From Tropicimonas sp. IMCC6043 (lineage in GTDB: Bacteria > Pseudomonadota > Alphaproteobacteria > Rhodobacterales > Rhodobacteraceae), in contig NZ_SELO01000015.1 of assembly GCF_004146235.1 (NCBI RefSeq), positions 1-64,000 of the forward strand: a DNA stretch of 64,000 bases. The letters run 5' to 3'. Each line of letters opens with the position of its first letter. The first letter of the stretch is position 1. The notes beneath the pieces are model-generated. The model saw only the letters and a program-made list of their open reading frames with translations, was not told the origin of the DNA and ran no database searches. Below are positions 17,057 through 26,198 of this stretch, in pieces. Both the position numbers and the translations under genes were made by a program.

Positions 17057-18021
17057 AGGCTTTGGTCTGGATCCTTCTTGCGCTGGCCCTGGGCCTTGCC
17101 GCGTTGCTGGTCTTCGGTCCGCGCGAGCCGGTCGACCGCGAGATCGCCTTCGACGCGGCGGATCTCGGCGAGGACCTGGACGCCTGGCTCGCGGCGCGCG
17201 AGGCGGCGGTGCCGAACCTGCGTCCCGGTGGCGAGAAGCGCATCCTCTGGTCGGGCGCGCCGGGCGAAAGGACGCCGCTCTCGATTGTCTACCTGCACGG
17301 CTTCTCCGCCAGCTCCGAGGAGATCCGGCCCGTGCCTGACGAGGTGGCGGCGGCGCTCGGTTCGAACCTCTACTTCATTCGCCTGGCCGGCCATGGTCGC
17401 GACGGGCCGGCGATGGCGGAACCCGTGGCGGGCGACTGGATCGAGGACGCCGCCGAGGCGCTCGCCATTGGCCGACGCCTCGGCGAGCGCGTTCTCGTCA
17501 TCGCCACCTCCACAGGCGGCGCGCTTGCGGCAATTGTCGCTGCCGACCCGGTCCTGTCGCAGGACGTCGCCGGCGTCGTCCTGGTCTCGCCGAATTTCGA
17601 CCTCGTGAACCCGGCCGCGGCGCTGCTGTCGCTGCCGTTCGCCCGCCATTTCGTGCCGTTGCTGATCGGACCGGAACGCGGCTTCGAGCCGCGGAGTGCC
17701 GATCACGCGGCCGCCTGGACCACGCGCTACCCGAGCATCGCGACGATCCCGATGAAGGCCCTGGCCGACCATGCGCGCGGGCTCGATTTCGGCGCCATCC
17801 GCATTCCTGCGCTGTTTCTCTATTCGACGGAGGACCAGGTGGTCGCCCCGGCCGCGACTGCCCGCGTGGCCGCGGCCTGGGGCGGGCCGGTGCGGACCGA
17901 GCTGAGGCGGATGGGGCCGTCGGACGACCCCGCCTCGCATGTGATCGCCGGAGATATTCTGAGCCCCGGACAAAGCGCGGAAACTGCCCGCATTATCATC
18001 GACTGGGCGACGGGGCTTTGA
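17053..18021 (+). CDS. Membrane-anchored alpha/beta hydrolase
   Basis: A 322-residue alpha/beta hydrolase with an N-terminal membrane segment (residues 3-23, ALVWILLALALGLAALLVF), so probably anchored facing the periplasm. Motifs: LHGFSASSEEI (oxyanion region), ATSTGGALA (nucleophile Ser near residue 157), STEDQVV (Asp) and SHV (His). GTG start overlaps the previous stop. Part of a run of hydrolase genes; substrate unknown, perhaps an acylated carbohydrate or lipid. Confidence 0.8.
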   Translation: MKALVWILLALALGLAALLVFGPREPVDREIAFDAADLGEDLDAWLAAREAAVPNLRPGGEKRILWSGAPGERTPLSIVYLHGFSASSEEIRPVPDEVAAALGSNLYFIRLAGHGRDGPAMAEPVAGDWIEDAAEALAIGRRLGERVLVIATSTGGALAAIVAADPVLSQDVAGVVLVSPNFDLVNPAAALLSLPFARHFVPLLIGPERGFEPRSADHAAAWTTRYPSIATIPMKALADHARGLDFGAIRIPALFLYSTEDQVVAPAATARVAAAWGGPVRTELRRMGPSDDPASHVIAGDILSPGQSAETARIIIDWATGL

Positions 18022-18034
18022 CAAGGAGACCGAA

Positions 18035-18478
18035 ATGGACCGACGCGTCAGCGTGATTACCCTCGGCGTGGCCGATCTCGAACGTGCCGCGCGCTTCTAC
18101 GAGGCGCTCGGCTGGCAGCGCGCGCCGGGTCCGGACGGGGAGGGGATCGTGGCCTTCAACCTGCTGGGCCAGACGCTGTGCCTCTACCCGCGCGACAAGC
18201 TCGCCGAGGATATCGGCGTACCGGAGGGGCAACTCGTGCCGGGCGCCGCGACCGTGACGCTTGCCCACAACGTGCGCAGCCGGGACGACGTCGCGCCGAT
18301 CCTGGCCGCGGCGGAGGCCGCCGGCGGAAAGGTGCTCAAGCCTGCCCAGGATGTCTTCTGGGGCGGGTATCACGGCTATTTCGCTGATCCGGACGGCCAT
18401 TTCTGGGAGGTGGCCTGCAATCCCTTCTCGCCCCTCGGTGCCGAAGGCGCCTTCCAGTGGGGCGGCGAGGCGTCCTAG
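18035..18478 (+). CDS. VOC-family (glyoxalase-fold) protein
   Basis: A 147-residue vicinal-oxygen-chelate protein: beta-alpha-beta-beta-beta units starting SVITLGVADLERAARFYEALGW, and ending FADPDGHFWEVACNPF with the usual metal-site Glu. Uncharacterised VOC proteins of this size bind or transform small metabolites, or confer drug resistance. A GGAG site precedes ATG 18035. It follows the hydrolase gene by 13 bases. Confidence 0.85.
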   Translation: MDRRVSVITLGVADLERAARFYEALGWQRAPGPDGEGIVAFNLLGQTLCLYPRDKLAEDIGVPEGQLVPGAATVTLAHNVRSRDDVAPILAAAEAAGGKVLKPAQDVFWGGYHGYFADPDGHFWEVACNPFSPLGAEGAFQWGGEAS

Positions 18479-18575
18479 TCCGGAAGGGCCCTTCCTGCGA
18501 CCAGACGGGCGGTTTAGCATGGTGCCGGTCGCGCGCAAGACGCGGCCGAGAGGCAGTGCAATCGGGGCATCCGCA

Positions 18576-19286
18576 ATGAACGAACCGTTGGTCCTTCTGC
18601 CGGGCATGATGTGTGATGCCCGCCTGTTCTGGCCACAGCTGATGGAGTTCGGCGCGACCCGCGCGGTGATGTTCGCGCCAGTGACCGGGGCCTCCACGGT
18701 CGGGGCTCTCGCGGCGCAGTTCCTCGAGGCCGCTCCGGGCCGTTTCGCGCTTCTCGGGCACGAGATGGGCGGCGTCGTCGCGCTCGAGATCCTGCGCCGC
18801 GCGCCCGAACGCGTCACGCGTTTGGCGCTTGTCGCCACCAGCGCGCAGCCCGAGACGCCGCAGGCCGCAGCCGATCGCGAACCGCAGATCGTCGCCGTCC
18901 GCGCTGGCCGCCTCACTTCCCTCATGCGCGATAAGATTGGTCCCGCCTGTCTCGCCCTGGGCCCGAACCGCGGCGAGATCCTGAACCTCGTGGTGGACAT
19001 GGCTGAGGCGCTCGGCCCGGACTGTTTCATCGCCCAGTCCCGGGCCATGCAGCGCCGCCCCGATCAGCAGAAGACCTTGCGCACGGCCCGCGTGCCGACG
19101 CTTGTCCTCTGCGGCGCCGAGGACGTGATCACCCCGGTCAAGCGTCAGGCTTTTCTGGCCGAGCTCGTTCCCTATGCCGAATTGCGAGTGATCGATGGTG
19201 CCGGCCACCTGCCGACGCTGGAGCAGCCACAAGCCACCAACGAGGCGTTACAGGACTGGCTGGAGAGCCCATTGATTCTGCGCTGA
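18576..19286 (+). CDS. Alpha/beta hydrolase with Glu at the nucleophile position
   Basis: A 236-residue alpha/beta hydrolase fold protein of the MenH/esterase type. The elbow usually reading GHSMGG reads GHEMGG here (residues 61-66), so the catalytic Ser is Glu 63. The acid (CGAEDVITP) and His (GAGHLPTLE) are conserved. The codon is GAG, not a simple single-base change from an AGC/TCN serine codon. ATG 18576 is used; a further in-frame ATG at 18519 would add 19 residues. Either an unusual active site or a non-catalytic fold; unknown. Confidence 0.78.
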   Translation: MNEPLVLLPGMMCDARLFWPQLMEFGATRAVMFAPVTGASTVGALAAQFLEAAPGRFALLGHEMGGVVALEILRRAPERVTRLALVATSAQPETPQAAADREPQIVAVRAGRLTSLMRDKIGPACLALGPNRGEILNLVVDMAEALGPDCFIAQSRAMQRRPDQQKTLRTARVPTLVLCGAEDVITPVKRQAFLAELVPYAELRVIDGAGHLPTLEQPQATNEALQDWLESPLILR

Positions 19287-19353
19287 AGCCTGTAAGCGGT
19301 CAAAGTGGACCTGCCGCTTCCCTACGCTTCGGGAGGTCGCGCCCCGGCCGGCG

Positions 19354-20637
19354 TCAGCGGGAATGCAGCGAACTGATATTGGCGAAGCGCATCCGCCGCC
19401 GCTCATGGCTCATGTTGGCGTCGATGAAATCGAGCACCAGCGGCCGGATGTTGTTGCGCCAGGACTTGCCGGCAAAGATCCCGTAATGGCCGGCGCCGGG
19501 CTCGAGATGGCTGGCCTTCATCGACGGATCGAGCCCGGTCAGAAGGTCGAGCGCCGCGACGCACTGGCCGGGCGCGGAGATGTCGTCCTTGGCGCCCTCG
19601 ACGGTCTTCACCGCCACATCGGTGATCGCGCCGATATGCACCCGCTTGCCGGCCACCTCGAACACGTCGCGCGCGATCTCGCGACGCTTGAAGATCCTAT
19701 CGACGGTGGAGAGATAGAACTCCGCCGTCATGTCCATCACCGCGAGATATTCGTCGTAGAACCTGTTGTGGCGGTCGGAATCATGCGCCTGGCCGCGCGC
19801 GACGCGCACGACCTGGTCGAAAAAGGCGGAGGCGTGGGTCTCCGAATTCATCGCCATGAAGGACGCGAGCTGCTGCAGACCGGGATAGACCATCCGTCCC
19901 GCACCGGCATATTTGAAGCCGACCCGCTGCACCACGTGCTGTTCGAGCTGGCCCATTGTCACGGTGCGTCCGAAATCGGTTACCTCGGTGGGCGCCGCAC
20001 CGGGGTCGATCGGTCCACCGATCAGGGTCAGCGAATTGGGCTGGGCGGCCGGGTCCTCTTCGGCGAGATAGGCCGTGGCCGCAAGCGCCAGCGGCGCCGG
20101 CTGGCAGACCGCGATCACATGGGTGTCGGGGCCGAGGAAGCGGATGAACTCCGCGAGATAGAGCGTGTAATCCTCGATATCGAACTTTCCGGCGGAGACA
20201 GGGATGTCGCGGGCATTGTGCCAGTCGGTCGTGTACATTTCGCATTCGGGCAGCAGCGAGACGACGGTGGAACGCAGGAGCGTCGCGTAATGGCCCGACA
20301 TCGGCGCAACCAGCAGCACCTTGCGGGCCTTTTCTGCCCGGCCCTGGACCTCGAAGTGGATGAGATCGCCGAAGGGTTTCTTGACCATCGGGATCACGTC
20401 GACGAGATGGTCGCGTCCGTCCGCGCCAACGACCGAATTGATGCCCCAGTCTGGCTTGGACGCCATCCGCGCAAAGCTGCGCTCGGTCACTTCGCCCCAG
20501 GCGGCCGTGAGTTGAATGAGCGGGTTGATCGACAAACCGAACGCGGGATAGGAACAGACCGCCTTGGCCGTGGAGCCGAGCCACTCGTTGGTGACCCGGA
20601 TGCTCTCCATAAGGTCATAGGTCGCCATGTATTTCAT
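19354..20637 (-). CDS. phaZ: Intracellular polyhydroxyalkanoate depolymerase PhaZ
   Basis: A 427-residue intracellular PHB depolymerase. It degrades stored polyhydroxybutyrate granules to monomer. Family features: N-terminal MATYDLMESIR, a PAFGLS segment, CQPAPLALAATAYL where the Cys of the GxCxP-like elbow is the proposed nucleophile, and an HLEPGAGHYGIFAGKSWR tail with the His of the triad. Divergent from phaC, from which 117 bases separate it. MKYMATYD at 20637 is used as start; the second Met (20628) is possible. Confidence 0.92.
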   Translation of the reverse strand: MKYMATYDLMESIRVTNEWLGSTAKAVCSYPAFGLSINPLIQLTAAWGEVTERSFARMASKPDWGINSVVGADGRDHLVDVIPMVKKPFGDLIHFEVQGRAEKARKVLLVAPMSGHYATLLRSTVVSLLPECEMYTTDWHNARDIPVSAGKFDIEDYTLYLAEFIRFLGPDTHVIAVCQPAPLALAATAYLAEEDPAAQPNSLTLIGGPIDPGAAPTEVTDFGRTVTMGQLEQHVVQRVGFKYAGAGRMVYPGLQQLASFMAMNSETHASAFFDQVVRVARGQAHDSDRHNRFYDEYLAVMDMTAEFYLSTVDRIFKRREIARDVFEVAGKRVHIGAITDVAVKTVEGAKDDISAPGQCVAALDLLTGLDPSMKASHLEPGAGHYGIFAGKSWRNNIRPLVLDFIDANMSHERRRMRFANISSLHSR

Positions 20638-20754
20638 GCGTGATTCTCTCTTTGCGAAACGCTTCCTGCGGCGCGGCCGGAACAAAAGGTCGCTTTGTCG
20701 GACCATTCCTGCGATTATATTGCTTGCGACGAAGCTAATGGACAAGGGCCTCTA

Positions 20755-22551
20755 ATGACAACAGACCAGGAGTACTCCGCCGCCGAGCAAGACGAACTGG
20801 CGGCAAATCTGGCGAAGATCGAGGCACTTTCCCAACGACTTGTGTCTGCCCTGTCACAGCAGCGCCATGTCGATCCGTCCCTGCACGGACCCGGACAGGA
20901 CCTCTACATGAAGGCAACCTCGGCCTACATGACCGAGGTGATGAAGAACCCTGCGAAGATCTTCGAGCACCAGGTGAATTTCTGGGGCAAGACGTTGAAA
21001 CACTATATCGAGGCCCAGCAGGCGCTTGCCGCGGGCAAGCTGCAGCCGCCCGAAGATCACACGCCGGAGGACCGGCGATTCTCCGGCGAGCTCTGGCAGT
21101 CGCACCCGTATTTCAACTTCCTCAAGCAGCAATACTTGATGACCAGCCAGGCCATCAACGACGCGGTTGCCGATCTCGACTATCTCGACCCGAAGGACAA
21201 GCAGCGGCTGAGCTATTTTACCCAGCAGATCGTCGACATGCTGAGCCCGGCGAATTTCCTCGGCACAAACCCCGAAGCGTTGCAGCGGGCGGTGGAGACC
21301 GAAGGCAAGAGCCTCGTCTCGGGGCTGGAGAATCTCGTCCGCGACCTCGAGGCCAATGGCGGTGACCTGATCGTCACGCTGGCCGACAAGGACGCCTTCA
21401 CTCTCGGCGAGAACATCGGCGCTTCGGCTGGCGAGGTGGTCTATCGCAATCGCATGTTCGAGCTGATCCAATATGCTCCGACCACCGAAACCGTTCACCG
21501 CACGCCTCTGCTGATCTTTCCGCCCTGGATCAACAAGTTCTACATTCTCGACCTCAAACCGGCCAATTCGCTCATCAAGTGGATCGTCGACCAGGGCTAT
21601 ACCGTCTTCGTCGTCTCCTGGGTAAACCCGGATGCTTCCTATGCTGATGTCGGCATGGAGGAATATATCGAGGAGGGGTATCTCGAGGCGATCCGGGAAG
21701 TGAAGGCGATCAGCGGCGAGGAGAAGGTCAACGTCATCGGCTACTGCATCGCCGGCACGACTCTGTCCCTCACGCTGTCACTCATGAAGAAGCGGGGCGA
21801 CAAGTCGATCCGCTCGGCGACCTTCTTCACCACGCTCACCGACTTTTCGGACCAGGGCGAGGTGGGCGTCTTCCTGCAGGACGATTTCGTCGACGGCATC
21901 GAGGCGGAATGTAACCGCTCTGGCGTTCTCGACAGCTATTTCATGTCGCGAACCTTCTCCTTCCTGCGTGCAAACGACCTCGTCTATGCGCCGGCGATCC
22001 GCAGCTACATGATGGGCGATCCGCCGCCTGCCTTCGATCTGCTGTACTGGAACGGCGACGGAACCAACCTGCCGGGCAAGATGGCGGTGCAGTATCTCCG
22101 CGGCCTCTGCCAGCGTGACGAGTTCGCCTCCGGCGAGGGGTTCGAACTCTTTGGCGAGACGCTTTCGGTCAAGGATGTCGACCTGCCGATCTGCGCCGTC
22201 GCCTGCGAGACCGACCATATCGCGGCCTGGAAGAGTTCCTATCGCGGCATCCAGAAGATGGGGTCGAAGCAGAAGACCTTCATCCTTTCGCAATCCGGTC
22301 ATATCGCCGGGATCGTGAACCCACCGAGCAAGAAGAAGTACGGCCACTATACGAACGAGGACATGAGCCTTTCGCCCGAGGCGTGGCTCGAGGGCGCCGA
22401 CTTCTCCCACGGCTCCTGGTGGCCGCGTTGGGAGGAATGGCTCAAGCGGCGGTCCGGCGCGCAGGTTCCCGCGCGCGTTCCAGGTGATTCGAAGCATCCG
22501 CCGCTGGCGCCTGCGCCAGGGACCTACGTCACCGCAAAAAGAACTCTCTGA
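20755..22551 (+). CDS. phaC: Class I polyhydroxyalkanoate synthase
   Basis: A 598-residue class I PHA synthase, which polymerises 3-hydroxyacyl-CoA on granule surfaces. The lipase-like box is GYCIAG (329-334) with nucleophile Cys 331; Asp in VACETDHIAAW and His in LSQSGHIAGIVNPP complete the triad. The N-terminal domain (residues 1-240) is the variable class I extension. Start ATG 20755 (MTTDQEYSAA). It is followed by phaP and phaR in the standard Rhodobacteraceae order, and phaZ is divergent. Confidence 0.96.
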   Translation: MTTDQEYSAAEQDELAANLAKIEALSQRLVSALSQQRHVDPSLHGPGQDLYMKATSAYMTEVMKNPAKIFEHQVNFWGKTLKHYIEAQQALAAGKLQPPEDHTPEDRRFSGELWQSHPYFNFLKQQYLMTSQAINDAVADLDYLDPKDKQRLSYFTQQIVDMLSPANFLGTNPEALQRAVETEGKSLVSGLENLVRDLEANGGDLIVTLADKDAFTLGENIGASAGEVVYRNRMFELIQYAPTTETVHRTPLLIFPPWINKFYILDLKPANSLIKWIVDQGYTVFVVSWVNPDASYADVGMEEYIEEGYLEAIREVKAISGEEKVNVIGYCIAGTTLSLTLSLMKKRGDKSIRSATFFTTLTDFSDQGEVGVFLQDDFVDGIEAECNRSGVLDSYFMSRTFSFLRANDLVYAPAIRSYMMGDPPPAFDLLYWNGDGTNLPGKMAVQYLRGLCQRDEFASGEGFELFGETLSVKDVDLPICAVACETDHIAAWKSSYRGIQKMGSKQKTFILSQSGHIAGIVNPPSKKKYGHYTNEDMSLSPEAWLEGADFSHGSWWPRWEEWLKRRSGAQVPARVPGDSKHPPLAPAPGTYVTAKRTL

Positions 22552-22576
22552 CAGCCGCCTGTTTCGGTTGGAAATT

Positions 22577-22616
22577 CTGCGTTGCAGCAAAAAGCACTTG
22601 AAATGCTGCAGTGCAG
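22577..22616. promoter_or_regulatory. Two PhaR operator sites upstream of phaP
   Basis: CTGCGTTGCAG (22577-22587) and CTGCAGTGCAG (22606-22616) both fit CTGCN3GCAG, the TGC-rich motif bound by PhaR in Paracoccus denitrificans. The sites are 29 bases centre to centre, between the phaC stop and phaP start. PhaR is thought to release the sites when it binds nascent granules, so phasin appears as polymer is made. The match to a known motif and the phaR gene nearby make this well supported. Confidence 0.8.
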
Positions 22617-22685
22617 AATGTATGTATGGTCCATCGAATTCAGGGCGACCCGGAACGCGGGTTGCAAGCTACCAGGAGCAAGACC

Positions 22686-23132
22686 ATGACCAAGACCGAC
22701 GACATGACCAAGATGATGCAAGACATGCTGTCCGCCCTTCCGATGGACGCGACCGCCATGCAGGATGCGTTTAAATCCTCCGCCGCCCTCGGCGAGAAGC
22801 TTTCCAAGGTTGCCCTCGAGGCCGCCGAGAAATCCACCGAGATCTCCTCGAAGTGGACCAAGGACACGCTCTCCAAGCTGGGCGAAGTCACCAAGATCAA
22901 GGAAGAGCCGGCCGATTACTCCAAGGCCATGACCGAATACGCCTCCGCACAGGCCGAGATGGTCGCCGAGACCATGGCTGCCTTCGCCGAGGTCGCCAAG
23001 AAGGTCCAGATGGAGACCGTCGAGCTGATGCTGGCCGCCGGCAAGGACTTCTCCGAAGACGCCTCTGCCGCCGTCAAGAAGGCCACCGAAGAGGTGACCG
23101 CTGCTGCCAAGAAAGCCACCGTCGCCAAATAA
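22686..23132 (+). CDS. phaP: Phasin (PHA granule-coating protein)
   Basis: A 148-residue, mostly helical, Ala/Lys/Glu-rich protein without cysteine, of the phasin family: MTKTDDMTKMMQDMLS with amphipathic helices up to the lysine-rich C-terminus (KKATEEVTAAAKKATVAK). Phasins coat PHA granules and limit their size. The start ATG 22686 has AGGAG about eight bases upstream. A rho-independent terminator follows at 23189-23214 and PhaR sites precede it. Confidence 0.92.
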   Translation: MTKTDDMTKMMQDMLSALPMDATAMQDAFKSSAALGEKLSKVALEAAEKSTEISSKWTKDTLSKLGEVTKIKEEPADYSKAMTEYASAQAEMVAETMAAFAEVAKKVQMETVELMLAAGKDFSEDASAAVKKATEEVTAAAKKATVAK

Positions 23133-23188
23133 GGCACATGGTGAGAGGTTCGTCGCGGGTGTCCTCCTCCCTGCCCGTATGAGCCTTG

Positions 23189-23220
23189 AAGGGTGGGCGT
23201 TTACGCCCACCCTTTTCTTT
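23189..23220 (+). terminator. Rho-independent terminator after phaP
   Basis: An 11-bp perfect stem AAGGGTGGGCG / CGCCCACCCTT (23189-23199 and 23204-23214) with a four-base TTTA loop, followed by TTCTTTT on the plus strand. It should end the phasin transcript before phaR, which allows phaR its own expression. Confidence 0.85.
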
Positions 23221-23264
23221 TGTTTTCGGCTCGTCTAGGCTTCGCTGCACCGCAACAGGGAGGG

Positions 23265-23819
23265 ATGCGCGTGGCCGACGATACTCCGCTTCTGATCAAG
23301 CGCTACGCGAGCCGACGGCTCTACAACACCGAGACCAGCGATTACGTCACGCTCGAGGATATCGCGGGCTTCATCCGCGAAGGTCGCGAGGTGCAGATCA
23401 TCGATCTGAAATCCGGCGACGACCTGACCCGGCAATACCTGCTTCAGATCATCGCCGAGCACGAGAGCAAGGGCGAGAGCGTCCTGCCGATCGACGTGCT
23501 GACCGACCTCGTGCGCAGCTACACGACCTCGGCCAACTCGGTGGTGCCGCAGTTTCTCGCGATGTCCTTCGAAATGCTCCGCGACGGGCAATCGAAGATC
23601 ATGGAGAACATGGGGAAGATGAACCCGATGGCCTCGATGCCGGGATACGAGGCGATGAAGGCGCAACAGGAGGCCTTCATGAAGGCGATGACCGGCGGGA
23701 TCGGCACCTGGCCGCCGCGCGGCGACACTACGAAAGCCGAGGCGACCGGCGAGGATCTCGACGAGATCAAGACTCAGCTCGCCGACCTGCAGGCCAAGCT
23801 CGCACGCATGAACAAGTGA
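23265..23819 (+). CDS. phaR: PHA synthesis repressor PhaR
   Basis: A 184-residue regulator. The N-terminal 60 residues contain the PHB/PHA accumulation regulator DNA-binding domain (LLIKRYASRRLYNTETSDYVTLEDIAGFIREGREVQIIDLKSGDDLTR), and the remainder is helical, Met-rich (MENMGKMNPMASMPGYEAM) and thought to bind PHA. The best start is ATG 23265 with GGGAGGG upstream; a GTG six bases on is possible. It likely represses phaP through the CTGCN3GCAG sites. Confidence 0.93.
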   Translation: MRVADDTPLLIKRYASRRLYNTETSDYVTLEDIAGFIREGREVQIIDLKSGDDLTRQYLLQIIAEHESKGESVLPIDVLTDLVRSYTTSANSVVPQFLAMSFEMLRDGQSKIMENMGKMNPMASMPGYEAMKAQQEAFMKAMTGGIGTWPPRGDTTKAEATGEDLDEIKTQLADLQAKLARMNK

Positions 23820-23871
23820 CCGGAAGGCCTGCTGGCCGCGGCGGGTGGCGCGCTGCTTTTCGGGGAATGGC

Positions 23872-24837
23872 ATGACGGACACGGCCGGCCGCGTGACGCT
23901 TTGGGGGATCGAGGTCTTTCTCGCCGTGGCCGAGGAGCGGTCTGTCTCCGCGGCAGCGCGGCGATTGGGTGCCAGCCCGTCCGGTGTCAGCCAGCAGCTC
24001 AGCAACCTCGAAACCGCGCTCGGCCGCGTCTTGATCGACCGATCGCACCGGCCGGCGCAGCTTACTGCCGCCGGCGGCATCTTCCGAAAGCGGGCGCAGC
24101 GGATCTGGGACGAGGCGATGCGCGCGCGGGTCGAACTCGCCGCGGGGGACCTGCGCAATCTGACCGACCTGCGGCTCGGGATGATCGAGGATTTCGACGC
24201 TGACGTGACGCCGCGCCTGATCTCCGAGATGGCCGAGGAACTCGGCGAATGCCGTTTCCTGCTCGAGACCGGCGCGAGCCACCGGCTGCTCGACCTTCTG
24301 GAGGCTCGCGCGCTCGATGTGGTCGTGGCTGCCGAACTCGAGGGCGCCGCGGCAGGCTGGGCCGAGGTCCATCCGCTGCTCGAGGAACCCTTTATTGCGG
24401 CCGTGCCGAAGGGCTTCGAGCCGGGTGCCGATGTTCTCGGCGGCCTGCGGTCTCTCCCCTTTCTCCATTACACGCAGCGCCACCTCATGGGCCGGCAGAT
24501 ATCGGCGCACCTGACGCAGAATCGCATCGAACTCAGCCGCCGCTTCGAGCTTGACAGCTACCACGCAATCATGGCGATGGTTGCCTCCGGCGCCGGCTGG
24601 ACAATCCTGACGCCGCTCGGATACCTGCGCGCCCGGCGATTCCGCGACGATGCCGACGTGCTGCCCCTGCCGATGGCGCCGCTCTCGCGCCGGATCTCAT
24701 TGGTGGCGCGCAGCGAGCAGTTGCAGGACATGCCGAGCCGGCTCGTCGAACGTCTGCGGCCGCTGCTTAGAGAAATGATCCTTGCGCCGGCGATCGAGCG
24801 CATGCCCTGGCTGGAGGGCGACCTCAGGGTGCTCTGA
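23872..24837 (+). CDS. LysR-family transcriptional regulator
   Basis: A 321-residue LysR-type regulator. The N-terminal winged helix-turn-helix is clear (FLAVAEERSVSAAARRLGASPSGVSQQLSNLETALGRVLIDRS), followed by a linker helix and an effector-binding domain (residues about 90-300). It faces, tail to tail, the DegT aminotransferase gene. Which genes it controls is not evident; the upstream region toward phaR is 52 bases. Start ATG 23872 gives the full domain. Confidence 0.88.
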   Translation: MTDTAGRVTLWGIEVFLAVAEERSVSAAARRLGASPSGVSQQLSNLETALGRVLIDRSHRPAQLTAAGGIFRKRAQRIWDEAMRARVELAAGDLRNLTDLRLGMIEDFDADVTPRLISEMAEELGECRFLLETGASHRLLDLLEARALDVVVAAELEGAAAGWAEVHPLLEEPFIAAVPKGFEPGADVLGGLRSLPFLHYTQRHLMGRQISAHLTQNRIELSRRFELDSYHAIMAMVASGAGWTILTPLGYLRARRFRDDADVLPLPMAPLSRRISLVARSEQLQDMPSRLVERLRPLLREMILAPAIERMPWLEGDLRVL

Positions 24838-24866
24838 CACGAAAGACCGCGCCCCAGGCGAAGGGT

Positions 24867-26069
24867 TCAGGTCCCGTAGGCCCGGTCCTCTTCCATCGCC
24901 GCGGAGGCAGCCCCGATCAGCGCCTCGACGATGACATCGAGCTCTGGCTGCGTCAGGCGCGCCGGCAGACGCAGGTCGCAGGCCCGCATCAGCATCGCCC
25001 GGGTCGCCGGAAGTTCCTGCACACCGCCCTCGATGAACTGCCAGTTCCAGAAGGCACGCGCATTGTCAGTGCTCATGCCGAAGACCGAAACCTTCACGCC
25101 GGCGGCCTCCGCGGCGGCCAGGAAGACGCGGACCTCGTCGTCGCTCATGCCGACGAGGTTGAATTGGATCGAATCCGGCGCGCGAAGTTCCTGCGCCAGC
25201 GGCGGCGGTACGTCGAGCCAGGACGACCGGTTTAGCCGCTCGGCGACATAGTCGTGATTTGCGCGGCCGTCGCGCACCCGGCGGGCGAGTTCGCCAAGCT
25301 GCGGCCGGATCACCGCCGCCGAGAGGTTCTGCAGGCGCATGTTGTAGAGTGGCAGCCGGTTCTGCCAGCGCTCGAAGGCGGCCTGAAGCCCGTCATGCTT
25401 CTTCCAGTTGTGCTCGTAGGCACCGGACATGATCACCGCGCGGGCGATCAGGTCGGCGTCGTCGGTGATCAGGATCCCGCCTTCGCCGGAATTGAGAAGC
25501 TTGTAGGACTGGAAGGAGAAGCAGCCGATCCGGCCGATCGTGCCGATCTTGCGGCCAGACCAGACCGTGCCGAGGGAATGCGCCGCATCCTCGATCACCG
25601 GCACGCCCCTGGCGTCCGCGAGCGCCATGATCGCGTCCATGTCGGAGGTGTGCCCGCGCATGTGGCTGATGATGATTGCGCCGATATCGTCGGTGAGCTT
25701 GGCCTCGAAATCCTCAAGAACGATCCGGTAATTCGCGCCGCACTCCACAAGGACCGGCTGGCAATCGGCATGAACGATGGCGGAGGGAACGGCGGCAAAG
25801 GTGAAGGCTGGGATCAGAACCCGCGCGCCCCGCGGCAGGTCGAGCGCCTTGAGCGACAGGAAGAGCGCGGCCGAGCAGGAGGAGACCGCAAGCGCATAGC
25901 GGCTGCCCATCGCTTCGGCGAATTCCCGTTCGAGCAGGGTGACGGGCGCATCGGCGGTAGCGGTATAGCGGAAGAGGTCACCGGAGCTCAGCAGCCGGTC
26001 GATCTCGGCGCGAGCGGCCTCAGGGATCGGCTCGGCGTCATAGGTGTTGGGGGTCTGGACCTGGGACAT
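24867..26069 (-). CDS. DegT/DnrJ/EryC1-type PLP aminotransferase
   Basis: A 400-residue fold-type I aminotransferase of the DegT/AHBA synthase group that acts on nucleotide sugars or related carbonyls. Motifs: YALAVSSCSAALFLSL, VLIPAFTFAAVPSAIVHA, VIEDAAHSLGT (PLP Asp region), and the Schiff-base Lys in FQSYKLLNSGEGG. Start ATG 26069 has GAGGTG upstream. It is 129 bases downstream of the glutamine synthetase-like gene and may be the last gene of that cluster. Its amino acceptor is unknown; no other sugar-nucleotide genes are near. Confidence 0.85.
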   Translation of the reverse strand: MSQVQTPNTYDAEPIPEAARAEIDRLLSSGDLFRYTATADAPVTLLEREFAEAMGSRYALAVSSCSAALFLSLKALDLPRGARVLIPAFTFAAVPSAIVHADCQPVLVECGANYRIVLEDFEAKLTDDIGAIIISHMRGHTSDMDAIMALADARGVPVIEDAAHSLGTVWSGRKIGTIGRIGCFSFQSYKLLNSGEGGILITDDADLIARAVIMSGAYEHNWKKHDGLQAAFERWQNRLPLYNMRLQNLSAAVIRPQLGELARRVRDGRANHDYVAERLNRSSWLDVPPPLAQELRAPDSIQFNLVGMSDDEVRVFLAAAEAAGVKVSVFGMSTDNARAFWNWQFIEGGVQELPATRAMLMRACDLRLPARLTQPELDVIVEALIGAASAAMEEDRAYGT

Positions 26070-26198
26070 CGATGAACACCTCGCTCTGATTTCAGGAAAT
26101 CTGTAGTAAACTTTCGTCTTTCTGGAAAGAGAAACCTGAACGAACACGTCCGTCGGGCAGGGGACCCATCCGCGGCAGGCGTTCAGATGACCAGAAGC

